Shown here piece by piece: positions 53,613 through 63,315 of a DNA stretch of 64,000 nt. The notes below the pieces were generated by a model. That model made no database searches. It was not told the origin of the DNA and saw only the letters and a program-made list of their open reading frames with translations. This DNA comes from an uncultured Rhodopila sp. (GTDB taxonomy: Bacteria; Pseudomonadota; Alphaproteobacteria; Acetobacterales; Acetobacteraceae). How positions within the stretch are numbered: the first letter of the stretch is position 1; every line of letters begins with the position of its first letter. The position numbers and the translations under genes were made by a program. The stretch is taken from the NCBI GenBank assembly GCA_903851415.1, contig CAINOE010000116.1, positions 24,711-88,710 on the forward strand. The letters are read 5' to 3'.

Positions 53613-53981
53613 CTATTGCTGGCTGAGAAGGTAGGCGATGATGTTCTGCCGATCTTTCTCCTTGGGTAGGCCCTTGAAGAACATCTGGGCACCGTGCACG
53701 TCCGCGCGCGGCTTCTCCAGGTAGGCATCAAGCGCCTCCACCGTCCACTCGCGGTGGAGGTTCTTCAGCGCGTCGGAATACATGAAGCCCTGCACGGTCG
53801 CGCTCGGACGCCCGACGATATGCCAAAGACTCGGCCCCACCTCGTTCACACCGACAGCCAGGGAGTGGCAGTTGCGGCAAGTGGAGTCGAAGATGGCCTT
53901 GCCGGCCGCGACATCGGCGGCTTGCGCAACCGGCGCGATACAGAACGCGGCGAGGGCGAGGAATGGAACGACGAAGCGCAT
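53613..53981 (-). CDS. Class I c-type cytochrome
   Basis: 122 residues with signal peptide ending VAQA. Haem attachment CRNCH at 35-39; the axial Met is most likely in the GFMYSDALKN region, with QMFFKGLPKEKDRQNIIAYL at the end. Soluble periplasmic electron carrier, similar to cytochrome c2/c550. No partner oxidase is adjacent. Confidence 0.93.
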   Translation of the reverse strand: MRFVVPFLALAAFCIAPVAQAADVAAGKAIFDSTCRNCHSLAVGVNEVGPSLWHIVGRPSATVQGFMYSDALKNLHREWTVEALDAYLEKPRADVHGAQMFFKGLPKEKDRQNIIAYLLSQQ

Positions 53982-54127
53982 AAGACGATCCCGGGAAGGT
54001 TACGCGCGGCTTAGAGCCGAAACTTTGTCGTACCGCCTTGATCTGGCGCAACACGCGCGGGGTGACCTAAACCGGAGTCGAACCTCGCAGGAACGCAGCG
54101 CCGCTACCGGCCACAGGGCATCCCTTT

Positions 54128-54158
54128 TGTCATGGCCGGACTGCATCTGGCCATGACA
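54128..54158. terminator. Short GTCATGGCC-type hairpin
   Basis: TGTCATGGCC (54128-54137) and GGCCATGACA (54149-54158) pair perfectly. Lies downstream of the outer-membrane protein gene (minus strand). Confidence 0.55.
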
Positions 54159-54221
54159 CGATAGGAACGGCATGTGCCGGACTTTGCGGCCGGTCAGCCG
54201 GCCTCGCCTGCCGGTGCGATC

Positions 54222-55127
54222 CTACAGCGGCACCACGAAGCGGAAGTTGAAGAAGTTTCCGGCGACATCGTTACGTGCATAAAGATTGTGGTTCCACTCC
54301 GCTATGATACCGATGCCCACGAACTGGTAACCGATCAGCGGGCCAAGGCCGAAGTTGGTGACGATGCTGTTCGACACCGACCTGCCATTCAGGGTATCGG
54401 CATTGAACTGATTCTCCTGATGCGCGCCCACCCCGAACGTCCACTTCCCGAACGTCTTGGCGACCGTGTAGTCGGCGGCGAACTCGTTGCCGGAACGGTA
54501 GCTGCCGGTCGCGGTGTTGCTGGAAGTGATCGGGAAAGCAACATGCAGATCGGCGCTGAGATTCCACCCGTCATGCAGCCAACTGAAAGCCAGATCGGGC
54601 TGCAAAGCGGCGTAGTCGTTGCCGGAAGGCAGGCCCCCTCGCCAGTTACTGGTGTTCACCGTGGACGTGGCCGTGGGAAGGTAGACCTCAAGTCCTGTCT
54701 TGATGTGATAATCGCCGAAGGTCCAGGCCAACTGACCGGGAACAAGTATCGTATTGAAGGTTCCCCAGTTTCCCTGGCCCGTGGGATGGCCATATCCGGC
54801 ATCGACCGAGGTGTAATCGAACGGCTGGGCAATCGCGACCGCGTAGTCCGCGCCCAAAATCTTCACGCCGGTAGACCAGAGAACGATCGGCACCTGGACA
54901 AGCGCCGTCAGACCGGTGTCCGGTGCCTGTTTGTTGCCGGGACTGTACAAGTTGTATTGCGCCAGGTAGCTGTCCAGCACGAAGTACACCCCCGGGGGCG
55001 GCAGCGCACCGGCCGCGAGGCCCTCGTTAACGCCACGCAAATACGGGTCCCACAATTGTTCTGCGGACGCCTGATCGGCGAAAGCCGCCGCTCCCGCCAT
55101 GACCATTGCGGCTATCGGTTTTTTCAC
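54222..55127 (-). CDS. Outer-membrane beta-barrel protein (phenol-degradation MetA-pathway type)
   Basis: 301 residues with signal peptide (MKKPIAAMVMAGAAAFADQASA). Alternating strands rich in Tyr/Trp/Gly (YGHPTGQGNWGTFNTILVPGQLAW, KTGLEVYLPTATSTVNTSNWRGG) and the C-terminal phenylalanine-containing strand FFNFRFVVPL indicate a beta-barrel; the AFSWLHDGWNLSADLHVAFP and NEFAADYTVAKTFGKWTFGVGA segments match transporter-like proteins annotated as SphA/MetA-deg. GTG start at 55127 behind GGGGGAA; an ATG at 55181 would add 18 residues. Confidence 0.83.
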   Translation of the reverse strand: MKKPIAAMVMAGAAAFADQASAEQLWDPYLRGVNEGLAAGALPPPGVYFVLDSYLAQYNLYSPGNKQAPDTGLTALVQVPIVLWSTGVKILGADYAVAIAQPFDYTSVDAGYGHPTGQGNWGTFNTILVPGQLAWTFGDYHIKTGLEVYLPTATSTVNTSNWRGGLPSGNDYAALQPDLAFSWLHDGWNLSADLHVAFPITSSNTATGSYRSGNEFAADYTVAKTFGKWTFGVGAHQENQFNADTLNGRSVSNSIVTNFGLGPLIGYQFVGIGIIAEWNHNLYARNDVAGNFFNFRFVVPL

Positions 55128-55388
55128 GGTGCGGTTCCCCCTTAATTTTACTTGTTCCAGGTAATTGTTTTGCACGCCCAACTCCGCTGATCAACCCGCG
55201 TTTGTAGTGGGTTCGTCATTTTTCCGCCGTCTACGACCTTTGGCGTAGAATCTTGCAGCTGCGTTGCATTTTTCACCGCAGCCTGGTGCGGCCGAGCCTC
55301 CGGTTGTCGTAGTGCCGGTGCATCGAGTACCGTCAGAGCCGGCGGAGAAGTTGCAGTACCGCACGCAAGGCCGCCGGGAGGGGACACA

Positions 55389-56711
55389 ATGTCACTGCGA
55401 ATCAGGCTGGTCCTGTGGCTCGGCTGCGTCCTGGCCGTCACGCTCGTCATGGGCTGCGCCCTGGCCGGGTGGCATGCCGGCGCATCCGTGCAAGCCGAAA
55501 TGCAGGCCGCCCTCTCGGCTGGAGAGCAATCTGTCGCCAACGGCATCGCCGGATTGTCCACAGCGTCCGGCAAGCCAGGTGAACTTCAGCACCTGGTCGC
55601 AACATTCGATGGCAACCGCCATGTCAGAGCGTCCCTCCGCGACAGCACGGGCGGGATGGTCGCGGCCTCATCCCTTCAGCCGCCCGCCCATCCGGTTCCC
55701 ATGTGGTTCCACCGTCTCATCGGTACCCGTCTGCCGCCCGGCGTCATCGCGGTCCCGGGCCGGACGGGCGCCTCGATCACGCTGATCGCCGATTCGGCGA
55801 ACGAGGTGGGGGAAGTGTGGGACCAGGCGGCCGACGCCCTGCGCACGCTGACAGTGTTCTTCGCACTGAGCGTCCTGCTGATCTATTGGACCGTTGGCCG
55901 CGCTCTCGGCCCGCTCGAACGTCTGACCGCCGCGTTCGCGCGGATCGGGGCGGGCGACTATGAGGCGCGGATCAGGCCGGAGGGACCGCCCGAACTCGCC
56001 CGGCTGGCCGGCGGGTTCAACCGCATGGCCGAACAACTCGGCCAGGCCGGGTTGCAAAACCGGGTGCTGCGCGAGCAAATTCTGTCCCTGCAAGAGGACG
56101 AGCGTGCTGACCTCGCGCGCGATCTGCACGACGAAGTCGGACCTTTCCTGTTTGCCGCCGCGATCGATGCCGCCAGCATCCCGGGACTGCTGGCGGCCGG
56201 CCAAACCCGAGAGGCGAAGGAGCGCGCCGGGTCCATCGGTGATGCCGTCGCGCACATGCAAAGCCACATACGCTCGATCCTCGGCCGCCTGCGCCCGCTC
56301 AGCTTCGGCTCGATCGGCCTTGCCGATGCCATCGAGAACATCGTCGCGTTCTGGCGCGCCCGCCGTCCCGGCACTTTGATCACTGCCGAACTTGCAGCGG
56401 ACGATGACACACCAGACGAAGCCGTTCGCGCGACGATTTGCCGGGTGGTGCAGGAGAGCATCTGCAATGCGCTCCGTCACGGCTCTCCCGGGCGCATCGA
56501 GATCAGCGTGGCCCGCGACGCGGACGGTTTGGTGGTTCGGGTGTCCGATGACGGCGCGGGTCCGGGGGAGCACGGAGTGACGCCGGGATTTGGTCTGGCG
56601 GGGATGCGCGAACGCGTTCAGGCGCAGGCCGGGACGTTGGCGATCGCCGCGCGGGACGGCGGACGCGGAATGACAGTGACGGCGCGCCTGCCCGCGGAGG
56701 CGGCGGCATGA
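55389..56711 (+). CDS. NarX-like sensor histidine kinase
   Basis: 440 residues. TM1 5-28, a 120-residue periplasmic sensor region, TM2 152-172, HAMP 169-222, HisKA_3 with phospho-His247 in DLARDLHDEVGPF, and HATPase (SICNALRHGSPG, SDDGAGPGEHG..GFGLAGMRERV). Senses an unknown periplasmic cue. Overlaps the response regulator by four bases (ATGA), so they form a pair. Confidence 0.93.
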   Translation: MSLRIRLVLWLGCVLAVTLVMGCALAGWHAGASVQAEMQAALSAGEQSVANGIAGLSTASGKPGELQHLVATFDGNRHVRASLRDSTGGMVAASSLQPPAHPVPMWFHRLIGTRLPPGVIAVPGRTGASITLIADSANEVGEVWDQAADALRTLTVFFALSVLLIYWTVGRALGPLERLTAAFARIGAGDYEARIRPEGPPELARLAGGFNRMAEQLGQAGLQNRVLREQILSLQEDERADLARDLHDEVGPFLFAAAIDAASIPGLLAAGQTREAKERAGSIGDAVAHMQSHIRSILGRLRPLSFGSIGLADAIENIVAFWRARRPGTLITAELAADDDTPDEAVRATICRVVQESICNALRHGSPGRIEISVARDADGLVVRVSDDGAGPGEHGVTPGFGLAGMRERVQAQAGTLAIAARDGGRGMTVTARLPAEAAA

Positions 56712-57328
56712 AAGCGCTGCTGATCGACGACCACGCGATCGTACGCATCGGGCTGCGCCGTCTGTTTGCCGCGCTGCCGCAATGGGCCATCTTCGAGGCG
56801 GCGAACGGGCGGGATGCCCTGGTTCTGGTGCAGGCCGAGCGGCCGGATCTTGTGGTGCTGGATCTGAATCTGCCCGGTATCGGCGGGTTCGAATTGCTGC
56901 GCCGCGTCCTGCATGAGCATGCGGCGGCACGCGTGCTTGTGCTCAGCATGCATACCCAAGCGCGATACGCGAGCCGCGCCATCCAGGCCGGTGCCCGCGG
57001 ATATATCAGCAAGAATGCGGCGCCGGCCGAGTTGTTAGAAGCATTGCGGCTGGTGGGCGAGGGAGGGCGGTATATCGAGACCGAGATCGCTCAGGACATC
57101 GCGCTGCAGTCCACAACGACCGGCGACCCGCGCGCCTCATTGACCGAGCGGGACCTGGAGATTGTGCGCCTGCTCGGGGCGGGCCGATCGCTGAGCGAAA
57201 TTGCGGGGGTGCTGGGGATCGGATACAAGACCGTGGCTAATAGCTGCACGCAGATCAAAGCCAAGCTGGGCGTCAGCCGGACCGCCGAACTGATCCGCCT
57301 GGGCGCCGTGGCGGGCGATCCGGGGTAG
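56708..57328 (+). CDS. NarL/FixJ-family response regulator
   Basis: 206 residues. Receiver with Asp52 (LDLNLPG) and the Lys of YISKNAAP; LuxR-type helix-turn-helix at about 138-195 (LTERDLEIVRLLGAGRSLSEIAGVLGIGYKTVANSCTQIKAKLG). Partner of the kinase just upstream; target genes not evident, though the outer-membrane protein and cytochrome genes lie close by. Confidence 0.93.
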   Translation: MKALLIDDHAIVRIGLRRLFAALPQWAIFEAANGRDALVLVQAERPDLVVLDLNLPGIGGFELLRRVLHEHAAARVLVLSMHTQARYASRAIQAGARGYISKNAAPAELLEALRLVGEGGRYIETEIAQDIALQSTTTGDPRASLTERDLEIVRLLGAGRSLSEIAGVLGIGYKTVANSCTQIKAKLGVSRTAELIRLGAVAGDPG

Positions 57329-57370
57329 TTGGGGGATACCCCCTGTCAGGCCGGGCTTGCTCTCCCCCGT

Positions 57371-57399
57371 GTCATGGCCGGAGTGAATCCGGCCATGAC
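57371..57399. terminator. Short GTCATGGCC-type hairpin
   Basis: GTCATGGCCGGA (57371-57382) and its perfect complement (57388-57399) around GTGAA, between the convergent response-regulator and TPP-enzyme genes. Likely bidirectional terminator. Confidence 0.65.
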
Positions 57400-57404
57400 G
57401 CAAC

Positions 57405-59132
57405 TCACCCCTGACTGCCCTCCGACCCGCGCCAGCGCCGCTCCGCCTCGTCCCAGGCCGCCAGCGGCTGCAGATCGGGCACCCATGCGAGACCCGACTT
57501 GCCGTCCGACGAAACCGCGTCGCTGGTCACGACCACGTCGAGAAGCGCCGGGCGATGCGCCAGCGCGCGGTCGATCGCCGGCTTCAGTTGCTCCCCGGTC
57601 TCCACCCGTTCCGCGTGCAAGCCGAAAGCGCGCGCCATCGCCGCGTAATCGCTGTGCTGCAACCGCGTGCCCACGACCTTGCCGTGCGTGACCGCCTGGT
57701 CATGCACCTCGATCTGCCACGCCCCATTATTCGCAACGACGAACAGCACCGGAGCCTGATGCCGCACCGCGGTGTCGATTTCCATCGCGTTGAACCCGAA
57801 TGCGCCATCCCCGGTGGCGACGACCACGGGGCGGTCCGGAAAGGCCAGGCTCGCGGCCACGCCGTAAGGCACGCCGACGCCGATGCAGCCGAACGGCCCG
57901 GGGTCGAGCATGTCGGGCGCGTTCAGGCCGACGCGGCCGAACGCCAGGAAGTCGCCGCCGTCGTTGATCACAATGCCATTGCTGCCGATGGCCTCCTGCA
58001 ACGCCGCCAGCACCCGGTTCGGATGCAGGCGTCCGTCGGCACCGGCCGGTGTAGATGCCATGGTCTGCCGCAACTTCCTGGCCCTGTCCTCGTGGTCCTG
58101 CCGCAGCTTCGCCGCCCATTGTCTGTCAACGTCAGAGGTCCGGTTGCCGGCGGCCTCGACGATGGCGCGCAGTGCCTCGGCCGGGCTGGCGACGAGTTCG
58201 ACGACACCGCGCCGGTTGTCGCGCACTTCGCCGGTAACGTCGCCGATGCGAACGAATTGGGCGGACTGAAACACCGCGGGAGATCCGAAGGCTAGCTGGA
58301 AGTCGAGCCTCCGGCCGACGGTCAACACCACATCGGCGTCCCCCATCACCGCCCCCCGCATTGCCCCCACCACCGAGGGGTGTGCATCCGGAACAAGACC
58401 GCGGCTTTCGCCTGTATCCAGGTAGACCGCTCCAAGGCGATCGAGCAATGAGACTAGTTCCGGGCCGGCGCCACGCGCACCGCGCCCGGAGATGACAAGA
58501 ACTCGGCGTGCGGACCAGAGAACGTCCACCGCTTCGGCGACGCGGTTGGCATCCGGTCGTGTAACGACCCGGGGTTTGCCGCGAAGATGCTCCTCCAACT
58601 GAAGCGGCCTCGGAACGAGGGCGCGCAAAGTGTCGGTCGGGAAATCGATGAACGACGGGCCGGGCTCTCCGCCGTCGCCGAAGGCGCTGGCGATGGCTGC
58701 GTCGAGTTCGGCCAGCGCAAGGCTCGGCTCCCGCACGGTGCGGGCGTAGCGGCTGATCGAACCGACCAGCCGGGTGTGATCGAGGTCCTGGAGGCCGCCG
58801 CGATTCTCCTGCGGCCGCGGGGCAGCGCCCGACAAGATCACCACCGGCGCACGCGACACATGCGCGTTCGCGATGCCGGTGATCGCGTTGGTCAGGCCCG
58901 GCCCGGCGGTGACCAGCGCAACGCCCAGTTCGCCGGTCAGCTCCGCATGCGCCTGTGCCATGTGCACCGCCGCGCGTTCATCGCGCACGTCGATGATCCG
59001 GATGCCCTCGGCGTCCAAACGCATCCATATCGGCATGATGTGGCCGCCGCAGAGCGCAAACACGCGCCTCACGCCACGCCGCTGCAAAAGCCGCGCAACC
59101 AGGCCCGCAACACTGTCGGGGGAAATTGTCAT
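57405..59132 (-). CDS. Thiamine-pyrophosphate-dependent enzyme (acetolactate synthase / 2-hydroxyacyl-CoA lyase type)
   Basis: 575 residues with the three TPP-enzyme domains. N-terminal PYR domain with catalytic Glu in DVRDERAAVHMA and VTAGPGLTNAITGIA; centre domain VLVISGRGA; C-terminal PP domain with GDGAFGFNAMEIDTAVRHQAPVLFVVANN (the GDG-26-NN magnesium motif). Start at ATG 59132, and overlaps the ligase stop by four bases. Coupling to an acyl-CoA ligase suggests CoA-thioester chemistry (2-hydroxyacyl-CoA lyase or oxalyl-CoA decarboxylase type) over acetolactate synthesis; that is inference. No regulatory subunit gene (ilvH) is adjacent. Confidence 0.83.
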   Translation of the reverse strand: MTISPDSVAGLVARLLQRRGVRRVFALCGGHIMPIWMRLDAEGIRIIDVRDERAAVHMAQAHAELTGELGVALVTAGPGLTNAITGIANAHVSRAPVVILSGAAPRPQENRGGLQDLDHTRLVGSISRYARTVREPSLALAELDAAIASAFGDGGEPGPSFIDFPTDTLRALVPRPLQLEEHLRGKPRVVTRPDANRVAEAVDVLWSARRVLVISGRGARGAGPELVSLLDRLGAVYLDTGESRGLVPDAHPSVVGAMRGAVMGDADVVLTVGRRLDFQLAFGSPAVFQSAQFVRIGDVTGEVRDNRRGVVELVASPAEALRAIVEAAGNRTSDVDRQWAAKLRQDHEDRARKLRQTMASTPAGADGRLHPNRVLAALQEAIGSNGIVINDGGDFLAFGRVGLNAPDMLDPGPFGCIGVGVPYGVAASLAFPDRPVVVATGDGAFGFNAMEIDTAVRHQAPVLFVVANNGAWQIEVHDQAVTHGKVVGTRLQHSDYAAMARAFGLHAERVETGEQLKPAIDRALAHRPALLDVVVTSDAVSSDGKSGLAWVPDLQPLAAWDEAERRWRGSEGSQG

Positions 59133-60700
59133 GCTGCGCCTCCCGTCTGTTGCAGGAATTTTGCCTTCAGCTCGCGATAGAGCAACTTGCCGAGCCCGTT
59201 GCGCGGCAGTTCCTCTTCCGACACGAAGGCGTAGGACCGGGGCCGCTTGTATCCGGCGACCCGCTCCTTCGTCCATTCGGCGAGATCGGCTTCGGTCAGC
59301 ACCGCCCCTTCATGCGGCACGACGACCGCGTGCACGCGCTCGCCCCATTTTTCGTCGGGCAAGCCGATAACTGCGATCTCCCTGACCAGCGGATGGGCGC
59401 CGACAAGCGCCTCGACTTCGGACGGATAAACGTTCTCGCCCCCCGAAATGATCATGTTGCTCTTGCGATCGACCAGTTGGATGAAACCGTCCGCGTCCCG
59501 TCGCGCCATGTCGCCGACAGTGCAATAATCGCCGTGGAAAGCCTCCCGGGTCTTCGCCGGTAATTTCCAGTAGCCGTCGAATGTATAGGGCGTGCTGGAG
59601 AAAAGTTCGCCGGTTTCTCCATCCGGGACTTCCCGCCCGGTTTCATCCAGCAGTTTGATTGGCGCGGAACCGATACATTCTCGGCCGACGGAGCCGAGTT
59701 TCGCGAATTGCTCGTGCGGGTGCAGCATCGTTACCCATCCGGTTTCCGTCGCGCCGTAGAATTCGAACAGACCGGAATGGGGAAACATCTCCATCACCCC
59801 GCGCTTGGTGTCCGGCCGCGCCGGTGACGACGAAATCAGCAACTTGGTGATCTTGTCGAGGTTCAATTGCGAACGGATGGCGACAGGCAGCCCGAGCATC
59901 ATGACGTAGTGCGTCGGGACCAGCGAGGTGAACGTCGAGCCGGATTCCGCGAGGGTGCGCACGCAATGTTCCGGATCAAAAGTCTTGCGCGAATAGATCG
60001 TGGTTACTGCACCGCAATAGGCGAAGGCGCCGAAGCAATATAGCGAGTTCGCATGGCACATCGGCATGACCAGCAAGCCGCCGTCATCGCGGGTAAATCC
60101 GAACTCGATATCGCCGATCAGCGAAAGCATGGTCGCACCGTGATGAGTGCGAATGGCGCCCTTGGGATGTCCGGTCGTTCCGGACGTATACATCAAGGCC
60201 GACGGGTCCGAGAGCAGGACCTGTTGGTCCGGTTCGCTGTCGCGCGCGGCCTCGATGACGCTTTCGTAGTCGCGGTAGCCCGCCGGACAGCAAGACGAGC
60301 CGAAATGGATAAAATTCTCCGCCCGGACGGGGAGGTCCCTGCGAATCTCTTCGATGACGCAGGCGAGCTCGTCCTGGACGATCACCGCGGACGCTTCAGC
60401 GTTCTCGATGATGAACTTCACCTCCCGACCCACCAGCCGGAAGTTTATCGGCACCGCGACCAGACCCGCCTTCGCCGTCGCTGCGTATATCTCGGCCCAT
60501 TCGACGCAATTATACGCAAGGATCGCGACCCGGTCGCCTTTCCTCAGGCCAAGCCCGAGCAGGCCATTGGCCAGGCGGCACGCACGCCGGTTCCATTGCG
60601 CGAACGTCATGCTGCGGTCGAGGTCGCGGACGCCGGTGTGGTCGGGCGACAATCGCGCGTGGACCGACAGCATTTGCCCGAGATGCAGGGGGTTCTTCAT
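59129..60700 (-). CDS. Acyl-CoA synthetase (AMP-binding)
   Basis: 523 residues. ANL-family motifs: YTSGTTGHPKGA, FEFYGATETG, TVGDMARRDADGF and the catalytic lysine in NGLGKLLYREL. Activates a carboxylic acid to its CoA thioester with ATP. Substrate unknown; the adjacent lyase and MFS importer suggest a short organic acid. Its stop overlaps the TPP gene start (ATGA). Confidence 0.92.
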   Translation of the reverse strand: MKNPLHLGQMLSVHARLSPDHTGVRDLDRSMTFAQWNRRACRLANGLLGLGLRKGDRVAILAYNCVEWAEIYAATAKAGLVAVPINFRLVGREVKFIIENAEASAVIVQDELACVIEEIRRDLPVRAENFIHFGSSCCPAGYRDYESVIEAARDSEPDQQVLLSDPSALMYTSGTTGHPKGAIRTHHGATMLSLIGDIEFGFTRDDGGLLVMPMCHANSLYCFGAFAYCGAVTTIYSRKTFDPEHCVRTLAESGSTFTSLVPTHYVMMLGLPVAIRSQLNLDKITKLLISSSPARPDTKRGVMEMFPHSGLFEFYGATETGWVTMLHPHEQFAKLGSVGRECIGSAPIKLLDETGREVPDGETGELFSSTPYTFDGYWKLPAKTREAFHGDYCTVGDMARRDADGFIQLVDRKSNMIISGGENVYPSEVEALVGAHPLVREIAVIGLPDEKWGERVHAVVVPHEGAVLTEADLAEWTKERVAGYKRPRSYAFVSEEELPRNGLGKLLYRELKAKFLQQTGGAA

Positions 60701-60730
60701 GAGCGGCTTCCTCCCATCACCAATGACTTG

Positions 60731-62044
60731 TTATTTGTTGACCAGTCGGGCGGGGATCGTGAGAATCAGTGCCCCGCCGATGGCAAGCAGCCCGGCGAAT
60801 AGATACAGGCTGGACGCGGTGCTGTGCGTCAGGTCGGTCATCCAGCCAACCAGGAAGGTGCTGGCGAACCCGGCGATGTTGCCCAGCGAATTGACCAGAG
60901 CGATGCCAGCGGCGGCGGCGGCTCCGCCGAGGAACGCGGCGGGCAGGCTCCAGAAAGCGGCCTGCGCGCTCGATGCTCCGGCAGTCGCCAGGATCAGCCC
61001 GATCATGGCAAGCAGCGTGTCGCTGCCGGCCAGCGCGGTCGTCGCAAGGCCCGTCGCGGTCACCATGCACGGCACCAAAGTGTGCCACCTGCGCTCCCGC
61101 AGCCGATCGGCGCTGCTCGTTACGAGGATCATGGCGACGATGGCGGCGATGTAGGGCACCGCCGTCAGCAGGCCAATCTCGAAGGGATCGGCGACGCCGG
61201 TCTGCTTGATAATGGTCGGCAGCCAGAAGCTGATGATGTAGATGCCGCTGGCGACGCAGAAATAGATCAACCCGAGCAGCCAGACCCGGCCCGTTTTGAA
61301 GGCGGCGGAAAGGTGCGAGTGCGACTCCTTCTGCTGGTCTTCGTGCGCGACATTCTCCGCGATGATGCGTTTCTCGCCGGCATCCAGCCATTTGACGGAA
61401 GCAACGCGATCGTCGAGATAAAATAGTGTGACGACGCCCAGAACCAGCGACGGAATCGTCTCCAGCAGGAACAGCCACTGCCAGCCGGACAGGCCGCGGG
61501 CGCCGCTGACCGCGTTGAGGATCCAGCCGGACAGCGGGCCGCCGAAGATGCTGGCCATCGGAATCGCGGTCAGGAACAGCGCGGTGATGCGGCCGCGCCG
61601 GCGGGCCGGGTACCAGTAGGTCAAATAGAGCAGGATGCCCGGAATGAAGCCGGCCTCCGCGACGCCGAGCAGAAAGCGCAGCGTGTAGAAACTCAACGGC
61701 GATCGCACGAAGATCATCGCGCCGGAAATCAGTCCCCATGTCAGCATGATCCGGGCGATCCACAGCCGTCCGCCGACACGGTGCATGACGATGTTGCTGG
61801 GCACTTCGAACAGCACGTAGCCGAGAAAAAAGATGCCGGCGCCGAAGCCGTAGACGGTCTCGCTGAAGTTCAGCTCGTGCAGCATCTGCAACTTGGCGAA
61901 ACCAACATTGACGCGGTCGAGATAGGCTGCGAGGTAGCAGATGAACAGGAACGGCACGATCCGCATCGTAACCTTGCGATATGTTCGCTCTTCCGCTTCC
62001 TGCGATGAGGCTTGGCCGAATGCGGTGAATGCAGCCTGTGACAT
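60731..62044 (-). CDS. MFS transporter, anion:cation symporter family
   Basis: 437 residues, twelve spans. [21 protein letters not shown] (first span with D-R-N) and [30 protein letters not shown] are typical of the ACS family (tartrate, phthalate, hexuronate transporters). Start at ATG 62044 behind AAAGGA. First gene of the MFS-ligase-TPP operon, so it likely imports the acid which the ligase activates. Confidence 0.9.
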   Translation of the reverse strand: MSQAAFTAFGQASSQEAEERTYRKVTMRIVPFLFICYLAAYLDRVNVGFAKLQMLHELNFSETVYGFGAGIFFLGYVLFEVPSNIVMHRVGGRLWIARIMLTWGLISGAMIFVRSPLSFYTLRFLLGVAEAGFIPGILLYLTYWYPARRRGRITALFLTAIPMASIFGGPLSGWILNAVSGARGLSGWQWLFLLETIPSLVLGVVTLFYLDDRVASVKWLDAGEKRIIAENVAHEDQQKESHSHLSAAFKTGRVWLLGLIYFCVASGIYIISFWLPTIIKQTGVADPFEIGLLTAVPYIAAIVAMILVTSSADRLRERRWHTLVPCMVTATGLATTALAGSDTLLAMIGLILATAGASSAQAAFWSLPAAFLGGAAAAAGIALVNSLGNIAGFASTFLVGWMTDLTHSTASSLYLFAGLLAIGGALILTIPARLVNK

Positions 62045-62204
62045 TTCCTTTGTCCTCCCGCTTGCTCTCACATATCGTTTCGCTGGCGCTGCGATGCGCC
62101 CGTTCACCCTTACCGACGCGACGGCTTCAGTCCAGAGTATCCGGCCCCTGGCGCCTTCACGTTGCGGCGGGCATACTGGTGGCATCGCAGACGAAGAGGC
62201 GCCA

Positions 62205-63200
62205 ATGCTGCATCAGCCGAAGCTCCAACACCGCACGCTTGGCAAGGGCGGCCTGACGGTCTCGGCCATCGGCCTTGGCTGCATGTCGCTCTCGGGCATT
62301 TACGGCGCGGCGGACGACGCGGTGTCGGAAGACCTGATCCGGCATGCCATCGATCGCGGGGTCGATCACTTCGACTCATCCGACATGTACGGCTGGGGCC
62401 ATAACGAACGCGTGCTCGGCCGCGCGCTGAAGGGGCGGCGCGACCAAGTGGTGCTGGCGACCAAGTTCGGCCAGGTCGAACGCCCCGGCCAGTCCAACGG
62501 CGTCAACGGCCGCCCAGAGTATGTGATCGAGGCGTGCGAGGCGAGCCTGAAGCGCTTCGGCGTCGATGTCATTGATCTTTATTATCAGCATCGGGCCGAT
62601 CCGGCGGTGCCGGTGGAAGAGACGGTGGGCGCAATGGCGAAGCTGGTGGCGCAGGGCAAGGTCCGCTTCCTCGGCCTGTCCGAAGCCGCCCCTGACCGCA
62701 TCCGGCGCGCGCACGCCGTCCATCCCATCTCGGCGGTGCAGACCGAATATTCCCTGCTGTACCGTCAGGAGGCCGAGGAAACCCGCAATACCACCGTCGA
62801 GCTCGGCATCGGCTTTGTCGCCTATTCGCCGTTGGGGCGCGGGTTCCTGACCGGAGCGCTCAAGAGCCTCGCCGACATCGACGGCCGCCGCGCCGCGCAT
62901 CCGCGGTTCCAGGAGGCCAATTTCGACAAGAACCGGGCGCTGGTTGCCAAAATCGAGGAGATTGCCGCGGAGAGCGGCTGCACGCCGTCGCAGGCGACGC
63001 TGGCCTGGCTGTTGGCGCAGGGACCGGACGTGGTCGCGATCCCCGGCACCCGCCACGCCAACCGCCTGGACGAGAACCTCGGCGCGCTGGAAGTGGCCTT
63101 AACGGCTGAGGAGGTTGAACGGATGTCCGCCGCAGTCCCCGTCGGCGCCGCCGCCGGAACCCGCTATCCGGCCGGAGGCATGTCCGCCGTCTACATCTGA
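62205..63200 (+). CDS. Aldo/keto reductase
   Basis: 331 residues, (beta/alpha)8 NADPH enzyme. Catalytic tetrad: Asp and Tyr in [13 protein letters not shown], Lys in LATKFG, His in [18 protein letters not shown] is a family hallmark. Divergent from the MFS gene (160 bases). Substrate unknown; an aldehyde from the TPP-lyase pathway is a possibility only. Confidence 0.9.
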   Translation: MLHQPKLQHRTLGKGGLTVSAIGLGCMSLSGIYGAADDAVSEDLIRHAIDRGVDHFDSSDMYGWGHNERVLGRALKGRRDQVVLATKFGQVERPGQSNGVNGRPEYVIEACEASLKRFGVDVIDLYYQHRADPAVPVEETVGAMAKLVAQGKVRFLGLSEAAPDRIRRAHAVHPISAVQTEYSLLYRQEAEETRNTTVELGIGFVAYSPLGRGFLTGALKSLADIDGRRAAHPRFQEANFDKNRALVAKIEEIAAESGCTPSQATLAWLLAQGPDVVAIPGTRHANRLDENLGALEVALTAEEVERMSAAVPVGAAAGTRYPAGGMSAVYI

Positions 63201-63274
63201 CGGGAGGCCAAAGCGCCGGGCGCCGCTTCGCCATCGTTGACCACGGGGCATCGGGGTCTTATCTGAACGCCGTG

Positions 63275-63304
63275 CGGCCGGCTCTCTGTAGCCCGGCCGT
63301 TTTT
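63275..63304 (+). terminator. Intrinsic terminator-like hairpin directly before secA
   Basis: CGGCCGGCT and AGCCCGGCCG pair with one bulge, loop CTCTGT, followed by TTTTT (63300-63304). It ends the aldo/keto reductase transcript but its T-run abuts the secA ribosome binding site GGAAGG (63305-63310). Confidence 0.65.
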
Positions 63305-63315
63305 GGAAGGTTCGC

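Noticed and set aside
57405..59132. TPP enzyme as the biosynthetic acetolactate synthase IlvB
   Set aside because: No ilvH or ilvC follows, and the gene overlaps a CoA ligase; catabolic role preferred, but only a phylogeny would settle it.
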